A stretch of 64,000 nt of DNA from assembly GCF_022965805.1 (NCBI RefSeq), contig NC_133108.1, positions 41,734,051 through 41,798,050 of the forward strand. Direction: 5' to 3'. A model generated the notes under the pieces. The model was not told the origin of the DNA. It was given only the letters and a program-made list of their open reading frames with translations, and searched no databases. Of this stretch, positions 12,006-25,526 are shown piece by piece. This DNA is from Primulina eburnea. Taxonomy: Eukaryota > Streptophyta > Magnoliopsida > Lamiales > Gesneriaceae. The first letter of the stretch is position 1, and each line of letters starts with the position of its first letter. The translations under genes and the position numbers were made by a program.

Positions 12006-14423
12006 ACACTCATCTATTATATGTAATGAAACATGGAAAAATTACACATCCAATAGGTGAGTGTCACATCATCTGTTCTTACATGAGTACGCATCGTGGG
12101 TGTCCAATTTATCAAAATTATGTGTGTGTCTATACACACGTACATATACATATTGCTTTCACTAAATTCCTCTGTAAACAGACATATCTGAAGCTCCCAT
12201 GTGCACTACTGATCTGATCCTTTGCTTCAACTTCACTTAATTAATAAAATTTTTCTGCATTTCGTCAGAAAATAGTTAATTCTCATTAAATTCCTAAAGA
12301 AGACAAACAATAAGTACGTAATTGCATTAAACATTTACTTACACTCATCTTCGTTAATATCAAAGCAAAATGTCTGTTTCTATGTTCCAAATCAAGGCAT
12401 CTGCGTGGTTGCTATTTATCGATCGAGTATTTGTTATATGCTGTCAATGTTATATGCTGTCAATGAAAGATCGATATTCCATAAGTTTATTAAACCCAAA
12501 TACTCATCAATAATTGGGATATATAGCAAAGAATATAAAATCGAAACTAGCAAAAATATTTGAAATTGTGGTGAGGGATATAACTTGTAAGGAGACGCGT
12601 CATAGACGTATACTAGTAATCGTGTACAATACTCATTATCTGTGCATAAATTATTTTTTTTCTTTGAATAATATTTTCTGTGTTAATTCACTATAAACAA
12701 TGGTTTTTATAATTTTGATGTAATTAAAAATAATTATGTGATTAGAATATTTTTTTTGTTGAATTTAAAATTTATTCATATTGTGTGTTGTGTGTATTCA
12801 ATGTTTTGTGATACAAACATTGAATATAAAGCTTGAGAAATTTTATAAGACACGTTACCAACTTAAAAGAGAAAAGAAAGTTAAAAATCATGTAAGATAT
12901 TTAGCTATTATTATTTCTACATCAGGGCTAAGAATATTTGTTACTAATTAATATAATTACAGAATATTCCACATTCTTGCTCAATAATTAATATTCATTA
13001 ATATACTTTTTATTTATTTATTTATTTATCTATCTACTCAGGAAATGAAATAAAAAAAGAAATAATGCATGGAGAAAGAACAAAAGACGCCTAATTAATT
13101 AACCCTTGAGACTCAGTGATGCAACAATATTCTGTTATCGAATAGAAAAGGGTATGGTTAGAATACTTAATTAATGGATTGATTCCTTTTAGTTGGTGGC
13201 AAATTTTTGGAAGCATTGAGAAATTACAGAAAGAAGAAAAGTGAAAGATGGGACGACAACTGCATGGATTTATGCTTTGCTACAAACAGATTTGGTGATA
13301 ATAATACAAAGATAAAGGGAATCCATGTTGTGTTGTATCTGACTTATTACTTGTACTTCAATATTCAATAACCAATCTGTCTGTGCATGTTTATTTTATA
13401 TATATTAATATTGCTTTGATTTTAGAATGTCACTGGGGTATCTCAATTACTTCAATCCATGATGTATGTTTACCCATCACACTCTGATTCAAGCCCGTTG
13501 TACGATAGGTCCTTATAGAAATTATTTCGTATTCGTTTTCGTTTTTACGAAAATGTTAACAAGGGTTTATTATAAGCCCTTATAAAGCATTAAAATATTT
13601 TTATTTTCAATCAATGTAGGAAAAAAGTATCAGAATCACCCTTCTTTCAGAACGCGACGTCCTTATCGCAGCATGCCCCTCAGTCCACCAGCACCTAAAA
13701 TTTAGGGATGGTTCATACAGGCTCAAAGGTGACTCTCGATTGTGATGTAGCATTTTGTCTCGCAGGTTCAAGATGTGGCTCTAATCTACGTAGAACTTTG
13801 CCATGTATAACACATATTTCTCCGTATCCATGCCGGTGATTGTCTCTTATACTTGTCTGTCACGTCCAGGGCCCGAACCCCAGGCCCAAGCTGACGCAAC
13901 TGCACAATAAGCTCTAGAGATGGCTTTTCCAAGATCAATATATAATTCAATCTTAATAACTCAAAATCTACCAAGTTCGATAGGAACAGAATTTAATCAG
14001 TTTGTTTGGCTCAATGGATTTGATGTACCTGGATTTAGGATCCGTTCGTCCAAAAAATTGACTTTGCCTAAATAGAACAAAATGATGATTATAAACTCAA
14101 ATCTAGCACATCATTAGGCTTTTTTTAGGGTCATTTGGATAAATTTTAACAAAAACATCATTGTAAATCCATTAAGGATCTTCAATTCCTTCCATTCCGT
14201 TATCCCCTTAAATCCAAATATGTACATTCAAAATTATATTCTGCCAACTTAACTTAGAGCCCACGAGTCAACAAGCAATTTAATAAACTACTGAAAAAAA
14301 AAATTGCTCTTACTCTAATCGAATCATAGCACAAGAATATCTCGATGCCGAGACTCTTGGGATGAGGAATTAGATTTCCTAAACTCAATTTTTATCTTAA
14401 CATATACAATTAGAACTTCTTTA
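11389..14423. other. Intergenic with TA microsatellite
   Basis: No gene seen. It holds a (TA)n array at about 11952-12003 and general AT-rich sequence. A GC-richer stretch around 13650-13940 includes a GTCACGTCCAGGGCCCGAAC patch, which looks like old repeat sequence of unknown family. Confidence 0.4.
11952..12003. repeat. (TA)n microsatellite
   Basis: About 50 bp of nearly pure TA with one TAC interruption near the left end. Confidence 0.9.
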
Positions 14424-14641
14424 CAGTATTAAATATGATATTCAATCTCATCTCTATCTCACTGACAATTTCTATGTATTTCTAATGAGTGAAACATTTT
14501 CTAATGAGTGAAACATTCAGGTTGCATTTGGATGGATGTATACGGTATTAGATATGATATTCAATCTCATCTCTATTCTCACCGACAATTTCTATGTATT
14601 TCTAATGAGTGAAGCATTCAGGTTGCATTTGGATGGATGTA
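14424..14641. repeat. Tandem duplication, period about 119 bp
   Basis: ATATGATATTCAATCTCATC occurs at about 14433 and again about 119 bp later. Both copies continue through the TTCTATGTATTTCTAATGAG segment to GGTTGCATTTGGATGGATGT. The first copy also has an internal duplication of TTCTAATGAGTGAAACA. Both units end in the left terminal repeat of the neighbouring Tourist-like element. Confidence 0.8.
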
Positions 14642-14914
14642 TTTGAAATCTCATTGATTTCGATTACATTTTTTGTTAATAATGAAACAATGAATGAAAT
14701 CTTAAATGCATATTTTGTTTATTTATAGATAATTAGTTACACAAAGTAGAATAAATTTCAAATGTTTTTATTGGATGAACTTGAAATATAACATAAATAA
14801 CCTGAAAAACTATATAAATATGGAATGTGTGAATTTGAAATTTATGTCTCGCTTCTCTAAAACTACAAAAATACATTTGAATATATTTGAAATCCACCCA
14901 TCCAAACAGAACCT
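14620..14914. mobile_element. Tourist-like MITE candidate
   Basis: About 295 bp with terminal inverted repeats. The left end reads AGGTTGCATTTGGATGGATG. The reverse complement of the right end reads AGGTTCTGTTTGGATGGGTG. About 24 of 30 positions match. GGTTCTGTTTGGAT-like ends recall PIF/Harbinger (Tourist) MITEs, but I could not find a clear TAA/TTA target duplication. A related interior, without clear ends, is present near 28550-28770. Confidence 0.5.
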
Positions 14915-15408
14915 TAATAAAAGTAAATCCCTGATACTTAGTATACCTTTGAGAAAAGAGTGCGTACAATATATCGTTTCTCATATTTTCTTGGGGACGG
15001 AGATGGAAAATGACTTCAAAATAATTCAGGTATGCGTCGCCTTTGATTAAAGGGATAAATTAAAGCTCGTGATTTTTTTCTCATCTTGCAGCCACGGGAG
15101 AGTACAGGAATTTGCCCGACCAAATGTAACTTAATTCAAGTATATATTCGATGGAGAAATTTTGATATATGTATTTTTTCAAAAACATAACGCGTAAAAT
15201 TCGAATGAAATAGTCGATTCACAGGGAGAAACACAAAATATTGAACAGGATGAAGATGCCATCTGCATCCCTTATAATCAACTAATATATAAGATCGAGT
15301 TTAGAGGAAATCTTCTGTCATCTTAATTTCGGCTGAAATGAACAATACAATTTAAGACAAGGTATGTAATTCTTTGGTTAAAAACAAAACCAATTAATTT
15401 GCAGCTAA

Positions 15409-16224
15409 TTACTTCACCTTTGGAGCATCACCCAGCCTTAACTCGAGATCCAATTCCTCTACCGAAGCCGAATGCAGTTTAAATACATCTGTTTGAAATC
15501 TACCCTCTTTAGTACTCGATTGTTGGAAGAAACTCAAGGGCTTGGATTCAATTCTCTTCCTCTTACAACCGCCAACTTTTTCATCATTTGATCCATTCAC
15601 ATATGTTCCACAAACTTCCAAATCCAAACTCACTGACAAATCCACAGTAGAACAATCTTCTGTAGAATTTGGCTCGATTATGAAAGCTGATTTCTTTTCT
15701 TGGTTCTTGATCGAATCCAAAACATGATCTTTTTTATCTGTAACAAAGCTTGACCAAGAGGGAACAGTAGATGAAACCGTGGTATTCTTCAAATTTTGCT
15801 GGAATATAGGGGAAGAGAAGCAAAGGGATGATGTATCTTTTGTAGCAGGAGGTGATGCAGCCCCAATACTGATTTTTCTTGGGTCATCAGAAATTTCAGG
15901 GTTAGGGTTTTTGTACAACAGAGAACAGATTTGAGATGTGAAATTAGCAGAAACTTGATCGTTGCTTGAAGAAATAGTTGGAGATTGTTTCAATCTAGCC
16001 CTTTCTCTTCTGTGAACATTCATATGGCCTCCTAGAGCTTGAGCTGACCTAAACTCTCTCCTGCAAAAGCTGCAAGGATAAGATCTCGGTGGCCAAACAC
16101 ACCCTCCAAGTGTTCCAGCTGCATCAAATGCAAAAGCCTGCTCTTCCCACGAATCACCGTGCGAATTCATGGCCGCCGACGGAATAATTTGAGGATTTGA
16201 ATCCGGTGTAGTTTTAACCCACAT
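15409..16224 (-). CDS. C2H2 zinc-finger protein with EAR motif (SUPERMAN/ZFP10 type)
   Basis: Single-finger plant nuclear transcription factor, intronless from the first ATG: 271 aa starting MWVKTTP. The finger is [21 protein letters not shown] (Cys51, Cys54, His67, His71), preceded by WPPRSYP. It carries the plant-specific QALGGH helix that contacts DNA. A Ser-rich middle contains a CKRKR basic patch likely to act in nuclear import. The C-terminus carries the DLELRL EAR repression motif, so it is probably a repressor. The N-terminal [24 protein letters not shown] resembles the ZFP10 subgroup more than SUPERMAN. The open frame runs upstream to a stop at 16360-16362 without another ATG, although [10 protein letters not shown] upstream of this Met looks homologous to the family's start. 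The true start is therefore uncertain. Confidence 0.9.
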   Translation of the reverse strand: MWVKTTPDSNPQIIPSAAMNSHGDSWEEQAFAFDAAGTLGGCVWPPRSYPCSFCRREFRSAQALGGHMNVHRRERARLKQSPTISSSNDQVSANFTSQICSLLYKNPNPEISDDPRKISIGAASPPATKDTSSLCFSSPIFQQNLKNTTVSSTVPSWSSFVTDKKDHVLDSIKNQEKKSAFIIEPNSTEDCSTVDLSVSLDLEVCGTYVNGSNDEKVGGCKRKRIESKPLSFFQQSSTKEGRFQTDVFKLHSASVEELDLELRLGDAPKVK

Positions 16225-17961
16225 CAAATATCTTCTTGATTCTTCCGTTAGAGAAGAACAAGAAGAAGACCCAGCTAAAAGGCTAAGGAAGCTAGTGATT
16301 AATCTTGGGTTCGTAGGAAACAAAAATAAGGTTGTAATGAATGAAGAATGATGACAAATCTAAGTCTGAGTAACTGAGAAGATAACTAGTTTACATAGGT
16401 ATCTAGGAGGAATTCATAATGAAGAAATGATTAGCTGAAAATGAGCAGATTTTTGACGAGATAGGCGTGGATGGTAGCCAATCTAACTTTGGCCGTTTCA
16501 TGTAGCTAATGAATCTTTGTATTTTTGTGAGTATTTGAAGTTTTATTAAGGGGAGGGTGGGACCTAAAATTAGACACTTGATATTGCAATGGGGCATTGC
16601 ATGGAAATTGGACACAAACTAGGATTGTACATGTGGATTGCATCATGTCTTGATTTGAATTTCGTTTGGTTGGTGTTGGATGTTATTCATACGTAAAAGG
16701 CGAATTTGACGTGCCAATTAGTAGGAATATGAATTTGATATGGGATGGATTTGAGTTCGTGATTGTGAATGTTGTGAAGAATCTAGTAATCCCTTTTATA
16801 CACATTGCTTTCACTCTTTCAAAATTTACCCATGTAGAGATCAGTAATTCTTCAAGAGCATCCCTTAGTCAAGAGCCGCTCATTGTCCGTGTAATCTTAT
16901 GAGACCGATAATCACCCCATTCCTCTTCGGTTCCGGGCGTCGCAATATACATTACATATCCGATCTAATTCACCCTAAATTTGTATTATTATCTATCTCA
17001 ATTCGATTGTGAATATCATCTATTGATGAGTTATAAACTCTAACCATATATTCGTACACATAGTACACTACATATGCAAGATATATATATATATGTGAGA
17101 TTTTTACGCAGTACTTAGTTGAGAAATATGCAGAAAAGATAATAGAGTAGAATTGGTCGTGTAGATCTCGCAGATATATAGTTGAGAAGTATGCAGAAAA
17201 GCCTAAGTTGGATATTCGTCTTCTAATAAGATAAATAATTAGATCTTATGAAATAATTTTGCTTATTTTACACTTTTGTATATTTTGCTGGAGTGGCAAC
17301 ATAACGTGAGTTATTACTGACATGTTTAACGTCATGTTAGAACCAACAAATATAAAAATTAAAAATATAAAATAAGTCGAGTTATTGTACTAAGACGTAA
17401 ATTTGACCATCCAAATCAAATTTATAACGAGTAATGGGACGAAGAACGTTATTTTTCGAGAAAAAATCACTTTATAATTTCCAATAATCCAACTATAATA
17501 TATAACAAATCAAAGTGTATTCATTCTACGTAGAATTTTCCAGAAAATTCGATAAACTTTACAGTCTATATATAAATAACTTGTGGAGACGTCCCATTGG
17601 AAATCACATGCCAAAGAAACGCATTATGAGTTATGACCTCATATGCCTCATGTGCGTTTATTGGAAGGCCATTCGACAAGTATTTAATTTTTATTTGAAT
17701 TATTATATATAATATTAATTAGATATATTGTATAAAATTCGAAGCCAGCAAAGGCCCTAAATTACAAGATTTGGCAGTCAAATTGAGAATGCCACTGGCA
17801 TGACTGAAGAGAATCTTTTGGATATTGAGTGTTCGCAAATGCTGTTGTTGTTGACCAAATGAATTCAAGATTTACACATATTCTGATTATTATTATTTTA
17901 GCATTATTCAGATTAAAATATATATATCTCCATGTTTTTTTAAAAATAAATTTATCACAAA
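16225..17961. other. Zinc-finger gene upstream region
   Basis: Contains the in-frame extension (16225-16359) that lacks an ATG, then AT-rich sequence. I see no other gene. Confidence 0.4.
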
Positions 17962-18105
17962 TACTCTTGTGAAACTGTATTACATGTTAATTTTGTTAGA
18001 TTGATATTTTATTTGGATAATCCATGAAAATGTATTATTTGTTATGCTAAAAGGGTTATTTTTTTATTGTAAATATGAGCAGGATTGACTCGTCTTACCT
18101 ACTCT
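17962..18105 (+). mobile_element. GTGAGAC-family MITE, decayed copy
   Basis: The core is recognisable (TTATTTGGATAATCCATGAA, then TTATGCTAAAAGGGTTA, then GGATTGACTCGTCTTACC). The outer arms are mutated or lost. Confidence 0.65.
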
Positions 18106-20385
18106 AAATTTATATAGTATTAAATGTAATATATATGTTCCATTCTAAGTATTTTGTCCATAAATTCGGGTCTAATTCCTTCATGAAATATGTCGCTTAG
18201 CTTAAACTGTCATTTTTCATAGTTTCGTGCTCTTGCATGTTGATGTGGAAATATCTCACGACCCATGTTTCAAAAATTATATTTTTCTTTTCATAATCGA
18301 GTTTTTAGTCAAGGGAAATTCAATCCACGAAATAATTTGATCTACGGACAACATCATTGTGGTAAAGGTCGTAATGCCAGAGGAATCATTACCAATATCT
18401 CCTTGAAAATATTTTAAATTATATCACCACAAACATGTATTTTCTCCAACTACAAAAATTATGTGGAAAAATTACAAAATTAAGAAGAAGAAAATCTGAA
18501 GGAAGATTGGTTTTGAAGTACACGCGACAGTCCGAAGAGTAAGACGCAATTAATGGATGCTAATTTTTTTACCTATTATTCTAAGTGCCTAAATAATTCA
18601 TGGTTTATTTTGTCTTTATTAGGACATTCTACTTTACACGAATGTCTTCATTCTCAACTTGTTTATAATAAATAAAAATTTCATGCACCCAAAAAAAACA
18701 TTATTTTCTGTTTTTTTCACAAAAAAAAGACCAAATATGAAAGATTGACCAATTGATTTACAAATGCGAAATAGAATTAATGTTTATCGAATAGATGATT
18801 AATAAAGTATGATTATAAAATGTAGTTTTATGAAATTTTAATGTAGACGTGGATCAAGGATGTTTTCTAAAATTTCAATGATCATATGATACTTGTAGAC
18901 GGAGATAATATTATGCACTCACAAAAAATAGTGTTAGGATCGGTTTTTCATATAGACAGAGACAGAGTTGTACCTGTGTTCGATGAGGCCTAAAGCGAAA
19001 ATTTAAAAATGAGTTATTTTGTTTCTATAAATAATGCTAAAATTCAGTTAGCAGATAATAAATACACAAAAACAATATATTACACAAAAAACAAGTCAAT
19101 AAATATTTGAAATAATTACATAAATAATAATTGTCTAGCTATTTTAGAGGAAAAAATTATATATCAAATTTGTATAATCCAGGTTTCGATCATTTATTTG
19201 TCAACTAACAGCATAGCTAGCTCATTTAGTCTATTTTGTGACATTATTGATCAAAGATAATAACTAACAAGCTTCTTTCTACTTATGCAACTATTAATAG
19301 GACAGTTAACAAAATCTTATAGATAATATAGTATTTAAGAATGAATCATTCAGTTTTGTCAAATACTGTAGCATCTTAAAAAAATTGTTGAAGTTATATA
19401 CAATACTTTATCAAGATAGTTAAAGACTAACTTGTTAACTTCACCAAAATTAACAAATGTCACAAAGTCTCTCAATATTATTTAAATTGTTCAAACAGAA
19501 TTTGAAGAAAAAATCGAGTTTGATCAACTATAAACAAAAACTAATCAGATTACTCTTCTTTTTATTTAATATGGGGTGTAAAAAAATTATTTCAACAGAT
19601 CATCAACTTAAAATATATATGTTGGACCCCTCAAGGACCGGGACCTGAGATGGTGGCCTCTTTGGCCTCATAAAAGGTCCGGCCCTGGACAGAGATCAAC
19701 TCCAATGTTAAAAACCGTGCAACAATCAAGAATGACGTTTACGATTTTCGATCACTCTTCTAACATCTCAACCTATATTATTAAACAACTTGTAAGATTT
19801 GATTAAAAACAAAGTTATCTTCATTTTCATTTTCAGTTGTGATTATAATAGCTGGATATTAGATAATGTTCTAGCAACTATCATACGTAACGGGCTAACT
19901 CTACAATGTCAGCTAATAAAAACATTAAAAATCTTAATGTTGTTTTCTTAACGAATCAACGGTTAATTTATTTTACAAGGAATTGTTAATATAAATATTA
20001 TTTTGTGTTATTGTCTTGATGGGAACTCACCGTTTAACAATTACTCTAGATTATATCATATTCTAACATTAGTTTGTCCAGATTTTAATGCTATCAACTT
20101 ACCTAATCAACATCCAATAATTTTAAAATTTTGAAAAGAAAACTGTCGGTATATATATTATGAGCATAAAAAATAGTTTTTATATTGATCCCCTATTTTA
20201 ATATGTATAATAAAAACAATAAATGTATTTAGATGGAACCTATAATTTAATCAATTAATTGCAATTAATTTATATGATCAAAAAATTTAGAATTTTTCCC
20301 AAAACACCAGGGTAAAGATTCATTTTAGTTAAAATTACAAATAAAATTTTAATACATTGTTTTATGAAGAAAATTGTCATGAAAA

Positions 20386-20390
<5 letters not shown>

Positions 20391-20437
<47 letters not shown>
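20391..20437. repeat. (TA)n microsatellite
   Basis: About 45 bp of alternating TA, immediately before CCCGGCTTCCC. Confidence 0.9.
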
Positions 20438-20439
<2 letters not shown>

Positions 20440-22031
20440 CGGCTTCCCTCTTGGCCGGGAAATATAAAAATTTTGGTAACGGTGAAATATTTTAAAATTT
20501 TCAACGATAAGATACATTTTTTAAAAAAATTTACATAAATTTTGAAATGGAAAATTAATAATATGATTATTAATCGTCAAGTATCACGTTAAAATTTGCA
20601 ACAGTGACGATATAAAAAGTTAATGAAAAGTTAAAATCAATCGTTTCTTATTTTTCAACCATTAATCTACCTTTTTTTTAAAAACGTTAATTTACCAATA
20701 TTTATTTTATAGCCTGTTTCTTGCTAAATAAGACAAAATTTTGAGGCGTCAGTAGTTGTGTGTGAAGTTAGATAGAAGAGCATTGTTCAAGTTCATATAT
20801 GTAACTTTCGGGAATTTTTATCCAAACGATGTGAGACAACTAACACACCTATCTCAAGTTCAGGAATGAGCATTTGAAGCATGTAATTTACAAAACAACG
20901 AGTGATCCAACTATTGGCAGCTCAACATATAATGATGAAATTTGGGCTCTGATATCATGTAAAGATTAAGAGTTGGACTTAATTCAAAACAAAATATTAG
21001 CTCGAGCTGAAAGATTGACCGAGTTCATATATGCAACTCCTATATATTTTTATCACTAATGTGTAACAACTAAAAGTTATTAGTGATACGTACGTTATCA
21101 TTTAAAAAGTTCTTCATTTTCTTTGCTTTCATCGAAAAAATTTCATGGAATCGCAATAAACTGACAAATTAGATTATAGAAGAACATAAAATTAATAGAA
21201 TTATTTTTTGAAAAAGAAATTCTTTTGTACCTCTAATACAAAATAAAAATAAAAATTCTTTTGAAACAGTGGGATAGATGTTAAAAATTCACTAATAAAA
21301 ATAATATTCATTCCAATAGACATAATAACTAAAATATTGTATTTTTTAATTATTACATGGGATGAGTGTGGGGGAATTTTTTTACGTTTAATCCTCGTCT
21401 CCCCGTTAAATGGGAGAAAGTTAATGCCTTAATATATGACTGGTAAAAGTAAAAATTAGGACTAAACGTTGATTTTATGGTTAAGAAACGAATATTATAT
21501 AAAAAAAATTTAATTAAATGTCTCTCTCAATGTTTTAAATAAAATGTGAAGAAGGAGACTGAATGGGACTGAGGGACACTTGTCCAATAAAATATGACAA
21601 TATTATATAAAAATTCAGGGATTAAATAATAATTAAAAAATACCAAGTACTACTATTAATATACACTAGCGCACTCTCGTAAAAAAAAAAACAAAAAAAA
21701 ACTAAAATAAATACACTAGCGCACCAATGTACATGTTACGTGCTTGTACAATATGTTTTTTAATTCATTTGATTTATATTTAAACTGAGAATCAAAATGT
21801 AATAATAAAAAGTAATGAGGACAATATTATTATTTTGATATATGAATTTAAGAAGTAAATAGAAAATAAAACTCAAGTAAGAATTGAACATATAACTTAA
21901 TGTTTAGTAAATAAATACTGTATCCACTTAACTACAATGAATTACTTTAAAATTTTAGAAATTTATTAATATATATAACTATTAAAATAGATCATAACAT
22001 CAAAAGATAGTTATTCTATGTGTCTCAAACT

Positions 22032-22036
22032 TAATA

Positions 22037-22074
<38 letters not shown>
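22032..22074. repeat. (TAA)n microsatellite
   Basis: About 43 bp of TAA/AAT repeats. Confidence 0.9.
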
Positions 22075-22668
22075 TAGATATTATAAATGTGGATTATGAT
22101 TTATTAATGACAAACGGTCAGCTAAACACTTTCTAAAACGGGCCTGGGACTAAGTACCCAAAAGAGAAGGGAGTCCAAAGTAAATCGAGAACTATCAAAG
22201 AGGGAACTACTAAAGGCCCACGTTCCAAATACAAAGCCCAAAGGACCGATTCGTAACTGCTTGACCAAGGCCCAAATACATAACCTGTTCTCCCTTTCGG
22301 GCCCATACATCACAATTATATCTTTTAAAGTCGCACAGAAAGTAAAGGTTTGAGTATATAATAATATATAAATTCATTCATCTTCCGATCTTCGGTTATA
22401 AACCATTTATAATATCATATTTATATGTTGATTTACTAAATATCATCTTTCGATCTTCGGTTACTAAGACCGAACGCGCCGCGTTTCGATTATTCTCTCA
22501 GTAAGGACAATTATCACACATTAATGATCTCACTTTCAATAATCGCACTTCTTACCATCAATGATAATTGAATATCTGATATTAGCTTTGACACTAGTTG
22601 TAGAACCAATTATTTGTTGCTTTACTAAATATGATAGATGATGGTAGCGGTACAGCTCAAAATTTTTA

Positions 22669-22851
22669 GAGTTGATCTCATGTGAGATCGTCTCACGGAT
22701 CTTAACCTGTGAGACGAGTCAACCCCTACCTATATTCACAATAAAAAGTAATATTTTTAGCATAAAAAGTAATACTTTTTCATGCATGACTCAAATAAGA
22801 GATCTGTCTTACAGATACGACCCGTGAAACCGTCTCACACAAGTTTTTGCC
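22669..22851 (-). mobile_element. GTGAGAC-family Mutator-like MITE, copy 4
   Basis: 183 bp, starting GAGTTGATCTCATGTGAGA and ending CACAAGTTTTTGCC. It is flanked by a perfect 9-bp duplication AAATTTTTA (22660-22668 and 22852-22860). It is among the best-bounded copies and defines both ends of the family. Confidence 0.92.
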
Positions 22852-23161
22852 AAATTTTTAAATCTTACAACACCTCAGACGACGCGCTTCATTTTTTTTC
22901 CAAGCAAATACAATTATTGTACTTCAACACTATTATTAGTTATTTTTCACAATCTTGGATTTCAAATTCTTACCCGACTGAATCATCGGAATTCCGTTAT
23001 TCCGAATTTATTATTTGAAATCGATCAGATCTTGATGGAGTATTTGGATAAAATGTACGCCTAGGGAGAAAGATTTAAGCTCTTAAAATTATTATACAAG
23101 GAAATTGATTATACAAATATGATATCTATTTTATCCTTCTTGAATATTCATTTTTGAGAAA

Positions 23162-23339
23162 GAGTGATTCTCATGTGAGACCGTCTCACGGATCATAATT
23201 TGTGAGACTGGTCTAACTCATATTCACAATAAAAAGTAATACTCTTATCATAAAAAGTAATACTCTTTTGTAGGTGATCTAAATAAGAGATCCGTCTTAC
23301 AAATACGACACGTGAGACCGTCTCACACAAATTTTTGCT
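23162..23339 (-). mobile_element. GTGAGAC-family Mutator-like MITE, copy 5
   Basis: 178 bp flanked by a perfect 9-bp duplication TTTGAGAAA (23153-23161 and 23340-23348). It has the same orientation as copy 4 and lies about 310 bp from it. Confidence 0.92.
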
Positions 23340-23348
23340 TTTGAGAAA

Positions 23349-24737
23349 AGTTCACGTGGAGGAGATATTTTGAGAATTTGGACTTTAAATGACACTAATT
23401 TTTTTATAAAAAAAATTAGGTTGGATTTAAAACTATTCAATTCCAAATATATCCAAATCCATATAACAACTTTAAAGTTTTGAAATCCCTATACTCCAAT
23501 GGAAAACTTTGTGGCATGTGAGGCTCATTAATTTGTTGCCATTTCCCATCAAGTCGACTAGATCAAGCTCAACGACCATCTAGCTCGATAAAGCTCGATC
23601 GTGTTTAATTTTTGTTGCTTTACTTATAGTTTTCGCTTTTAAACTTCTTTTTTCCCGAAGAATTTTCTGAGAAGTTGTGTGTTTGCGCTTTCGGATATTT
23701 TATCAATCGCACACGAAGTCAAATACTAATCGGACCATTCGGGATTGAATTTTTACATTAAATTGATTGATTAGTTAGTTACGAAATAACATAGGCATGA
23801 ACTGCACTAAATTAAGCAACAACTTTTATTATTAAATATTAGATGAAGTTAATGATCAATCTACCTAACATAAAAGATAATACAAGTATTCTTGTAAAAT
23901 AGAATAAAATTGTTGTTGTTAATTATAATGAAAACAATATACTAGAGGAGTGGTCTTTGGCTGGAGCTGAAGAATCTGTGACATCATTCATGTCTGTTCA
24001 ATTCAGAAATTTTTTTGTCTCGACTGTTTTGAGAAGATCATGACTTTAATAATCTCAGTTGGGGTAAAAAAAAAGTATATATAATTAAATTATTGATAAT
24101 TCTTTTGTTCTTTGAAGTTTGATCGCATATGCATGTGGTTTGTTACGCAAGAAATTACATCATTTATTCATTAGTAAATTAAACTTAATGGAGTGGGTAT
24201 AATCTTAAGACATTCAAAATTATCTTTGAAAATATGTTTATGACACTTTTTCAACATAAATTGTTATGTTTTGAGTTTTAGTCATGTCAAAATTTTCATT
24301 GTAACTTAGACTTTTCTTTGTTTTGGCCATTAGTTTCCGAAATCACTAATTATCAATATGATTTATGACTGATTATCTATGTGACACATAAAGAAATAAG
24401 CTCTATCAAAAATAAATTTTGATAAAAAATGAGAAAAAAAAAAAAATACGACCCAATGACTTCAAATAAGGTGAATTTATTTGTGTTTCTTTTTATTTTT
24501 TATGTATATTTGTTAAAATGTATACAGGATACGAAGAAGTATCTCAAATAAACATATCGATGATTATGGTTCGGACAAAAAAGTCAAAAGTTACTGAAAA
24601 TCAACTTACAGTTACTGACAAACTATCGACTTAATGGCTAACATGCAATTTTTTGTAAATATGGTAATGTTCTGGATTTTGGTAAGTTAGGTCTAGGAAT
24701 CTAAATAGTATGTGTTTGCCGCAAATATATTTGAATA
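23349..24737. other. Intergenic, AT-rich
   Basis: No gene or bounded element seen. The sequence is AT-rich with no usable open frames. Confidence 0.4.
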
Positions 24738-24923
24738 GCAAAAACTTGTGTTAGACGTTCTCACGGGTCGTATTTTGTTAGACAGAACTCTTATTTGAGG
24801 TCATCCATGAAACAATATTATTTTTTATGCAAGAGTATTACTTTTATTATGAATATCGGTAGGATGACCCATCTCACAGATAAAGATTCGTTCGGAAACA
24901 TCTCACACAGACCACATACTTAT
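24738..24923 (+). mobile_element. GTGAGAC-family Mutator-like MITE, copy 6
   Basis: About 186 bp flanked by ATTTGAATA and TTTTGAATA, a 9-bp duplication with one mismatch. The arms have several point mutations. Confidence 0.8.
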
Positions 24924-25257
24924 TTTTGAATAAGACTTAATCGTGATGTTAGTAAAGGTCATTTGGTGGAAACTCATTGTCTTAATATTTCTTCTCTAAG
25001 GCAAAAATTAATGTCCACCAAAATAATCAAATTATTTTTAGGGGCTGTGGTTCAGCTGTATCAACAAAATAATTTTAAATTTAGCCATTTTAAACAAACT
25101 TCATATACAAGGAATCATCAACAAAAGATATGGCTTCTCCGTGGATACAAATATTTCTTCATAATTAACATGAGGTGATGCATCGCTACTTCGTGCGCTC
25201 TAGAAGAAAATTACATGTCAGCTAACTCAAAAAATATATATATATATATATATATAT

Positions 25258-25435
25258 GGCAAAAACTTATGTGAGATGGTCTCACGGGTCATATTTGTGA
25301 GACCGGTCTTTTATTTGGGTCATCCATGAAATTTTTTTACTTTTTATGCTAAGAGTATTACTTTTTATTGTGAAAATAAGTAGGGTTGACCCGTCTCACA
25401 GATTAAGATCCGTGAGACTGTCTCACATGAGACTA

Positions 25436-25438
<3 letters not shown>
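25258..25438 (+). mobile_element. GTGAGAC-family Mutator-like MITE inside a TA array
   Basis: 181 bp from GGCAAAAACTTATGTGAGA to GAGACTACTC, with TA dinucleotides immediately on both sides. It appears to have inserted into a pre-existing TA array and split it. The duplication cannot be delimited in this context. Confidence 0.88.

Positions 25439-25520
<82 letters not shown>
25439..25520. repeat. (TA)n microsatellite, about 82 bp
   Basis: Pure AT/TA array, the longest in the window. A shorter piece of the same array sits at about 25234-25256, on the other side of the MITE. Confidence 0.92.

Positions 25521-25526
<6 letters not shown>

Larger units (their letters stand above)
18106..22668. other. 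AT-rich intergenic, no gene seen
   Basis: About 4.5 kb with no recognisable coding sequence. It contains a (TA)n array at about 20391-20437 and (TAA)n at about 22032-22074. At 22120-22320 there is a GC-richer segment rich in GGCCCA/TGGGCC words. The phrase CTTCCGATCTTCGGTTA or a close variant occurs twice nearby (about 22381 and 22445). This looks like retroelement-leader debris. Confidence 0.4.
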
